Positions 46,782 to 50,716 of a stretch of DNA of 50,716 nucleotides are shown here, piece after piece. The position numbers and the translations under genes are program-made. The DNA lies in contig NZ_PDWV01000026.1 of assembly GCF_010093385.1 (NCBI RefSeq), positions 1-50,716 of the forward strand. Direction: 5' to 3'. Positions within the stretch are counted from its first letter, which is position 1, and each line of letters starts with the position of its first letter. The stretch comes from Pseudoxanthomonas mexicana (lineage in GTDB: Bacteria > Pseudomonadota > Gammaproteobacteria > Xanthomonadales > Xanthomonadaceae). A model generated the notes under the pieces. The model saw nothing but the letters and a program-made list of their open reading frames with translations, ran no database searches and had not been told where the DNA came from.

Positions 46782-46808
46782 AGCCCGGCCCCTGTGGCCG
46801 GGCTTTTT
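46782..46808 (+). terminator. Rho-independent terminator after the Ax21-family gene
   Basis: Stem AGCCCGGCC / GGCCGGGCT, loop CCTGT, then TTTTT. Confidence 0.9.
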
Positions 46809-46820
46809 CATGCGGCAAAG

Positions 46821-46846
46821 AAAAAGCCCGGCGGTGAGGCCGGGCT
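46821..46846 (-). terminator. Rho-independent terminator after gpsA
   Basis: On the minus strand, stem AGCCCGGC / GCCGGGCT with a 6-base loop is followed by TTTTT, 17 bases beyond the gpsA stop. It is back-to-back with the terminator of the convergent gene, and the two stems share AGCCCGGC. Confidence 0.88.
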
Positions 46847-46862
46847 GTTCGCTTGCGCTGCG

Positions 46863-47900
46863 TTACTTGAACAGCGTTTCCGGATACTCCGGCTTCTGTT
46901 CGCGCGCGAGCAACTGTTGCAGGCCATCGCGCGGGGTCAGCTCGCCATGCAGCACGGCGCGTACCGCGCTGGAGATCGGCAGGTCGATGCCGTGGCGGTC
47001 GGCCTGGCGCATCACTTCATCCGCCGTCTGCACCGACTCGACCACCTGGCCGATCTCGCGCACCGCGTCCTGCAGCGACTGGCCGCGACCCAGGGCCAGG
47101 CCCAGGCGGCGGTTGCGCGAGAGGTCGCCGGTACACGTCAGCACCAGATCGCCCAGACCGGCCAGCCCCATCAGGGTTTCCGGCTTGGCGCCGATGACGG
47201 CCGACAGGCGCAGCATCTCGTTGAGGCCGCGGGGGATCAGGCCCGCACGCGCGTTGAGGCCCAGCTGCATGCCGTCGGCCACGCCGGTGGCCACGGCCAG
47301 CACGTTCTTCATCGCGCCGCCGAGCTCGGCCCCCACCATGTCGTCGCCGGTATAGGCGCGGAACGCGGGGCCATGCATCACGTCGGCCACGGCCTGCGCG
47401 AACACGGGATCGGCGCCATGCACGGTCACCGCGGTGGGCAGGCCCAGCGCGACCTCCTTGGCGAACGAAGGACCGGTGACGACGGCCAGCGGCACGTCGG
47501 GACCCAGGATGTCTTCGGCCACCTCATGCAGGAAACGGCCGGAGCCGGTCTCGAAGCCCTTGGTGGCCCACGCGACGCCCGCGCCCAGGGGACGCAGCGG
47601 CGCCAGCTTGCGCAGCGTTTCGGTGAAGGCGTGCGAAGGCACCACCACCAGCACCTGGTCGGCGCCCTTGAGCGAGGTTTCCAGATCGGTGGTGGCGCGC
47701 AGCGTGAGCGGCAGCGGGATACCGGGCAGGTAGCGCGTGTTCTCGTGCTGCGCGTCGATCGCTGCGGCGACCACGGGATCGCGACCCCACAGGGTGACGG
47801 CGTGGCCATGCCGCGCCATCAGCGCGGCCAGCGCCGTGCCCCACGACCCGGCACCCAGCACCGCGATCTTCAGCGGTGTGCTTGCTTGCAGATCAGTCAT
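46863..47900 (-). CDS. gpsA: NAD(P)-dependent glycerol-3-phosphate dehydrogenase
   Basis: 345 residues. Cytosolic enzyme reducing dihydroxyacetone phosphate to sn-glycerol-3-phosphate for phospholipid synthesis. N-terminal Rossmann motif [38 protein letters not shown] (catalytic Lys, given here as its conserved block) and [10 protein letters not shown] are intact. ATG 47900 is the only start with family length. It follows secB after 52 bases; secB-gpsA is a widely conserved pair. Confidence 0.97.
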   Translation of the reverse strand: MTDLQASTPLKIAVLGAGSWGTALAALMARHGHAVTLWGRDPVVAAAIDAQHENTRYLPGIPLPLTLRATTDLETSLKGADQVLVVVPSHAFTETLRKLAPLRPLGAGVAWATKGFETGSGRFLHEVAEDILGPDVPLAVVTGPSFAKEVALGLPTAVTVHGADPVFAQAVADVMHGPAFRAYTGDDMVGAELGGAMKNVLAVATGVADGMQLGLNARAGLIPRGLNEMLRLSAVIGAKPETLMGLAGLGDLVLTCTGDLSRNRRLGLALGRGQSLQDAVREIGQVVESVQTADEVMRQADRHGIDLPISSAVRAVLHGELTPRDGLQQLLAREQKPEYPETLFK

Positions 47901-47952
47901 CCGTCACCCCTGTGCGAAGCGTCGCCGCCCTGACGGGATTGTGCATCACGGA

Positions 47953-48465
47953 TCAGGCGTTGCCGGCGGGTTCCGAGTTGGCCAGGCTGGCGTCGCCCTG
48001 CGCGGCGCGCTGGCGCAGCGATTCGGCGTACAGGGCCTCGAAGTTGATCGGCTGCAGGAAGAACGGCGGGAAGCCGCCCGCCTGCACCAGGTCGCTGACC
48101 AGCTGGCGCACGTACGGGAACAGGATGTTCGGGCACTGGGTGCCCAGCAGCACGTCCACGGCCTGCGCTTCCAGGCCCATCAGGCCGAAGATGCCGGCCT
48201 GCTGCACTTCCGCGACGTAGGCGGTCTTGTCGCCGGCCTTGCAGGTCAGGGTCACGCCCAGCACCACTTCGAAGGCATTCTCGCCCAGGCGCTGCACGCG
48301 CTGGTTGAGGTTGAGCTGCAGCTCCGGCTGCACGTTCTCGGTGAAGATCGCCGGGGCGCCGGGCACTTCGAAGGAAACGTCCTTGACGTAGATCTTCTCG
48401 ACAGTGAAGGCAGGGCCAGCGGCTTCGGCGGGCGCGACCGCGCCGTTGGGGGGCTCGTCGGACAT
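47953..48465 (-). CDS. secB: SecB protein-export chaperone
   Basis: 170 residues. Core signature [39 protein letters not shown] and [15 protein letters not shown] (conserved blocks). SecB forms tetramers that keep preproteins unfolded and hand them to SecA. ATG 48465 (MSDEPPNGA) is used; residues before it in the frame are not conserved. A CATAAT -10-like box on the minus strand near 48506-48511 could start the secB-gpsA transcript. Confidence 0.96.
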   Translation of the reverse strand: MSDEPPNGAVAPAEAAGPAFTVEKIYVKDVSFEVPGAPAIFTENVQPELQLNLNQRVQRLGENAFEVVLGVTLTCKAGDKTAYVAEVQQAGIFGLMGLEAQAVDVLLGTQCPNILFPYVRQLVSDLVQAGGFPPFFLQPINFEALYAESLRQRAAQGDASLANSEPAGNA

Positions 48466-48561
48466 TTCGTACTCCGGAATCAGGCTTGATGCAGTGAATG
48501 GAAGATTATGGCATGGCGCCGGCACGGCCCCGCTTCAAGGGGCCATACCGGCCAGGCGGAC

Positions 48562-49005
48562 TCAGCGGCCCTTGACCAGCGGCAGGTCGGCCTGCTGCCA
48601 GGCGGCGACGCCGCCGTCCAGCACGTAGACCTTCTCGAAGCCGGCCTTCTTCAGGCGCTTGGCGGCGGCGCCCGCGGTCTGCCCGGTGCGGCACACCAGC
48701 ACCACCGGCTGGGACTTCGCCCCGGCCAGCAGCTTGTGCTCGGGGCCGAAGCTGCTGGGCAGCACGTTGCGGCTGCCGGCGATGTGGCCCTTCTCGAAGT
48801 CGTTGCTTGCCGACAGGTCCACGACCAGGGCGTTCTCGCTGTTGACCAGATGGGTCAGCTCGGCCGGACGCAGGGCCTTGTAGCCGCGGAACAGGCGCGC
48901 GATCTCGGTGTACACGATGGCCACCGTCAGGGCGACCAGCGCCAGCGACAGGATCTGGTTGAAGGGCGAACGGGTGGCGAAAGCCAGGATTTCTTCGAAA
49001 TTCAC
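48562..49005 (-). CDS. Membrane-anchored rhodanese-like protein (YibN-like)
   Basis: 147 residues with an N-terminal transmembrane helix (ILSLALVALTVAIVYTEIA) and a single rhodanese domain. The active-site loop is VCRTGQTAGAA with nucleophile Cys; VDLSASNDFEKGHIAGSRN carries the CH2A-type motif. Placed as yibN is in E. coli (yibN-grxC-secB-gpsA), but here no glutaredoxin gene intervenes before secB. It probably transfers sulfane sulfur at the membrane, substrate unknown. Confidence 0.88.
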   Translation of the reverse strand: MNFEEILAFATRSPFNQILSLALVALTVAIVYTEIARLFRGYKALRPAELTHLVNSENALVVDLSASNDFEKGHIAGSRNVLPSSFGPEHKLLAGAKSQPVVLVCRTGQTAGAAAKRLKKAGFEKVYVLDGGVAAWQQADLPLVKGR

Positions 49006-49069
49006 AGGGTTGGCGACCGTGGAGCGGGCGGCGATTGTCGCACAGGACGCCGCCGCGGACGCCGGGCGA

Positions 49070-49492
49070 CTACTGGCCTTTCCACAGGTCGGGCATGCCT
49101 ACCACCAGCCACCAGCGCTTGGCCTCGGGATCCCAGCGCCAGCGCTCGACGTAGCGTTCCGTCCGTTCGGCCATGGTGTGCTTGTTGATGACACGCAACT
49201 CCACGGCCCTTTCCACCGTGCCATCGGGTCCGCCGCGGGTCGAGAGATCGCGGTAACCGGATATCTGGATCTGCTTGTAGCGCTCGAACTCCAGCTCGGT
49301 CATGGGGTGTTCGGCGCGGTAGGCCGGATCGACGGCCTGCCAGGCGTTCTCGAAATCGCCCCAGCGGATGGAGGCCGCGTAGGCATCCTGCACCTGCTGC
49401 AGCTTGCCGCGCTGCATCCGGCTCTGGGCCCCGGCCGGCGCCAGTACCGCCAGCAGCCCCAACACCCACAGCATTCGTGCGATCACCCGCAT
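49070..49492 (-). CDS. Small exported protein, NTF2/SnoaL-like in appearance
   Basis: 140 residues with a signal peptide (RVIARMLWVLGLLAVLAPAGAQ). The mature part (QQVQDAYAASIRWGDFENAW, AYRAEHPMTELEFERY, RYVERWRWDPEAKRWW as separate phrases) has the helix-then-beta pattern of periplasmic SnoaL/NTF2-like or DUF-type proteins. I do not recognise a specific family. ATG 49492 (MRVIARM) is chosen because it starts the signal peptide. Confidence 0.65.
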   Translation of the reverse strand: MRVIARMLWVLGLLAVLAPAGAQSRMQRGKLQQVQDAYAASIRWGDFENAWQAVDPAYRAEHPMTELEFERYKQIQISGYRDLSTRGGPDGTVERAVELRVINKHTMAERTERYVERWRWDPEAKRWWLVVGMPDLWKGQ

Positions 49493-49520
49493 GGCATCCC
49501 CTCCCGTTGCTGACCGCATG

Positions 49521-49979
49521 CTACCGCTTCGCGATGGCGACATAGCGCCCGCTGAGCGTGGTGGCCAGTCCGCCTTCAGGCAGCAGGACCTTCGCCTCGA
49601 CCTGGATGCGGGCGCGCCCACGTTGCACGAGCGTGTCGATGAACGTGTCCCAGGATTGCCCCTGGGCGGGCATCGCCTCGGCGACCAGGTCGTTGTACAG
49701 CGGCGCGAGATAGCGGATCTGGCTGTCGGCCACGTAGACCTCGGCCTTCAGGCCGGCCAAACGCAACTTCAGCGTCACCAGTCCCCAGCCGGCCACCGTC
49801 ATCAGCGACGTCAGGCTGCCGCCGAAGGCATTGCCCTTGTCGTTGACGTTGGCCGACAGCGGCGCTATCAGGCGCAGCGCATCGCCGCGCATTCCCTCCA
49901 CCTCGACCTGCATCGCCGCCACCGGCGGCATGCCGCGGCAGTACTCACGCAGTTCCTGCAGGGCTTCTTCCAGACTCAT
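49521..49979 (-). CDS. YiiD-type thioesterase (hotdog fold)
   Basis: 152 residues. The motif LSANVNDKGNAFGGSLTSLM (Asn/Asp and GG helix) and the beta strands (DSQIRYLAPLYNDLVAEA) match the YiiD_C putative thioesterase domain, here without the acetyltransferase half of E. coli YiiD. Probably an acyl-CoA thioesterase; substrate unknown. Its ATG is 16 bases from the divergent hemD start, with a shared symmetric -10 element. Confidence 0.8.
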   Translation of the reverse strand: MSLEEALQELREYCRGMPPVAAMQVEVEGMRGDALRLIAPLSANVNDKGNAFGGSLTSLMTVAGWGLVTLKLRLAGLKAEVYVADSQIRYLAPLYNDLVAEAMPAQGQSWDTFIDTLVQRGRARIQVEAKVLLPEGGLATTLSGRYVAIAKR

Positions 49980-49995
49980 CGCTCATAATCCGCGC
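49980..49995. promoter_or_regulatory. 16-base divergent promoter core between thioesterase gene and hemD
   Basis: CATAAT at 49984-49989 is a -10 box for hemD, six bases before its ATG. Its complement, ATTATG, gives GATTAT for the minus strand, five bases before the thioesterase ATG. Both mRNAs would be leaderless or nearly so, from one symmetrical element. Confidence 0.45.
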
Positions 49996-50716
49996 ATGGG
50001 ACATCCAACGCCGCCGGCATGGTACGTCATCTCGCTTCGGCCCCAGGGCGGCCACGCGGCGCTGCGCCGCACCGCTCGCCGGCACGGCGCAGGTCTGCTG
50101 GCGCTGTCGCCGTGGCGCATCCGCCGTTGTGACGACGCGACCACCCGGGCCGACTTGCGGAAGGCGCTGCAGTGCCCGCGGGTCGTATTCACCAGCCCCG
50201 CCGCCGTGGTCGCCGCGGATGCGCTCGAACGGCTGCACGCACGTCCGGGACAGGCCTGGTTCGCGGTAGGCGCGGGGACCGCCGCGGCACTGCGCCGCGC
50301 CGGCATCGCCGAGGTGTCGTTTCCCGGTCGCATGGACAGCGAAGGCCTGTTGGCACTGCCCGCGCTGGCCGACCTGGGCGGTGCGGAGATCGGGTTCGTC
50401 ACCGCGCCCGATGGACGCAACCTGCTGGTGCCGACGCTGGCGGCGCGCGGCGCGCGCGTGCATCGCGCCGAGGTCTACCGGCGCGAATCCGTTGCGCTGT
50501 CCCGCCGCGCGCTGGACGCCCTGGCGCAGCTGCAGGCGCCCGCCTGCTTGTTGTTGAGCAGCGGTGGTGCGCTGGAGCAGGTCCTGGCCCAGCTTCCCGA
50601 AGCGCTTCGCACGCGGCTCAGAAAGGCCGTTGTCGTCGCCGCCAGCGCCCCCTTTGCCGACGCGGCGCGAACTGCGGGGCTCGGCTGCCCGCGTCCTGCT
50701 GCGCGTCCCCGGCCGG
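49996..50716 (+). CDS. hemD: Uroporphyrinogen-III synthase, 3' end beyond the window
   Basis: The frame from ATG 49996 is open to the window edge (240 residues visible). It fits HemD: WYVISLRPQGGHAALRR, VVFTSPAAVVAADALE, WFAVGAGTAAALRRAG, EGLLALPAL and LLLSSGGALEQVL appear in the order of the two-lobed family, with a VYRRE-type turn mid-protein. HemD closes and rearranges hydroxymethylbilane to uroporphyrinogen III. Spacing from the thioesterase start is 16 bases and no Shine-Dalgarno is seen. The last 15 residues are not well conserved in my reading. Confidence 0.88.
   Translation, partial: MGHPTPPAWYVISLRPQGGHAALRRTARRHGAGLLALSPWRIRRCDDATTRADLRKALQCPRVVFTSPAAVVAADALERLHARPGQAWFAVGAGTAAALRRAGIAEVSFPGRMDSEGLLALPALADLGGAEIGFVTAPDGRNLLVPTLAARGARVHRAEVYRRESVALSRRALDALAQLQAPACLLLSSGGALEQVLAQLPEALRTRLRKAVVVAASAPFADAARTAGLGCPRPAARPRP

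Overview
The window is GC-rich (about two thirds G+C), densely coded chromosome. It most resembles the Xanthomonadaceae, in the Pseudoxanthomonas/Stenotrophomonas/Xanthomonas/Lysobacter range. The family assignment rests on an Ax21-family outer-membrane protein, a complete oleA-oleB-oleC-oleD long-chain olefin locus, Oar-like and other large TonB-dependent receptors, ubiJ-ubiB, a rhodanese-secB-gpsA block, and dispersed palindromic repeats of the kind common in this group. No rRNA, tRNA, CRISPR array, prophage or intact insertion sequence was seen.

Layout. 1-2324: gpmI and, overlapping it, a damaged envC-like gene. 2458-10589: a repeat-built exported protein, an M28 peptidase lipoprotein whose catalytic Glu-Glu pair reads Gly-Gly, a MAPEG protein, a membrane-tethered LuxR-type regulator with a cytochrome b, truC, and an M16 peptidase. 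10590-16058: repeats, an EEP-family hydrolase, two hypothetical proteins, a PfpI/DJ-1 protein, ubiJ-ubiB and a DUF1328 protein. 16329-21634: the ole cluster, with oleB frameshifted. 21759-27262: a DUF4156 lipoprotein, a second M16 peptidase, an SDR, a small exported repeat protein behind a strong promoter, and trmL.

27447-45457 is the most unusual region. It looks like a self-contained system for collecting and catabolising peptidoglycan fragments. It encodes two TonB receptors, an AmiD-like amidase, an NlpC/P60 endopeptidase, a YkuD-domain protein, a transglutaminase-like protein, an S12 serine hydrolase fused to a VanX/DdpX-type D-Ala-D-Ala dipeptidase, a D-amino-acid dehydrogenase, an L-Ala-D/L-Glu epimerase, a MurR-like RpiR regulator and a DAACS symporter. 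Two of its minus-strand operons begin with nearly superimposable promoters that share a 16-base sequence containing AATAAATTATT. This is a good candidate operator for the RpiR protein. The proposed flow is outer-membrane capture, cutting of the stem peptide, release of D-Ala and L-Ala-D-Glu, oxidation of D-Ala, epimerisation of the dipeptide, and uptake by the symporter.

45520-50716 returns to ordinary content: a lone DUF4096 transposase-like protein, the Ax21-family protein, gpsA, secB, a membrane rhodanese, a small exported protein, a YiiD-type thioesterase and the start of hemD.

Three genes (envC, oleB and the S12-dipeptidase fusion) carry frame disruptions. Two are single-base losses, one of them in a C/G run, so sequencing or assembly error must be excluded before calling them pseudogenes. 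Functions are inferred from motifs read by eye; no database search was run.
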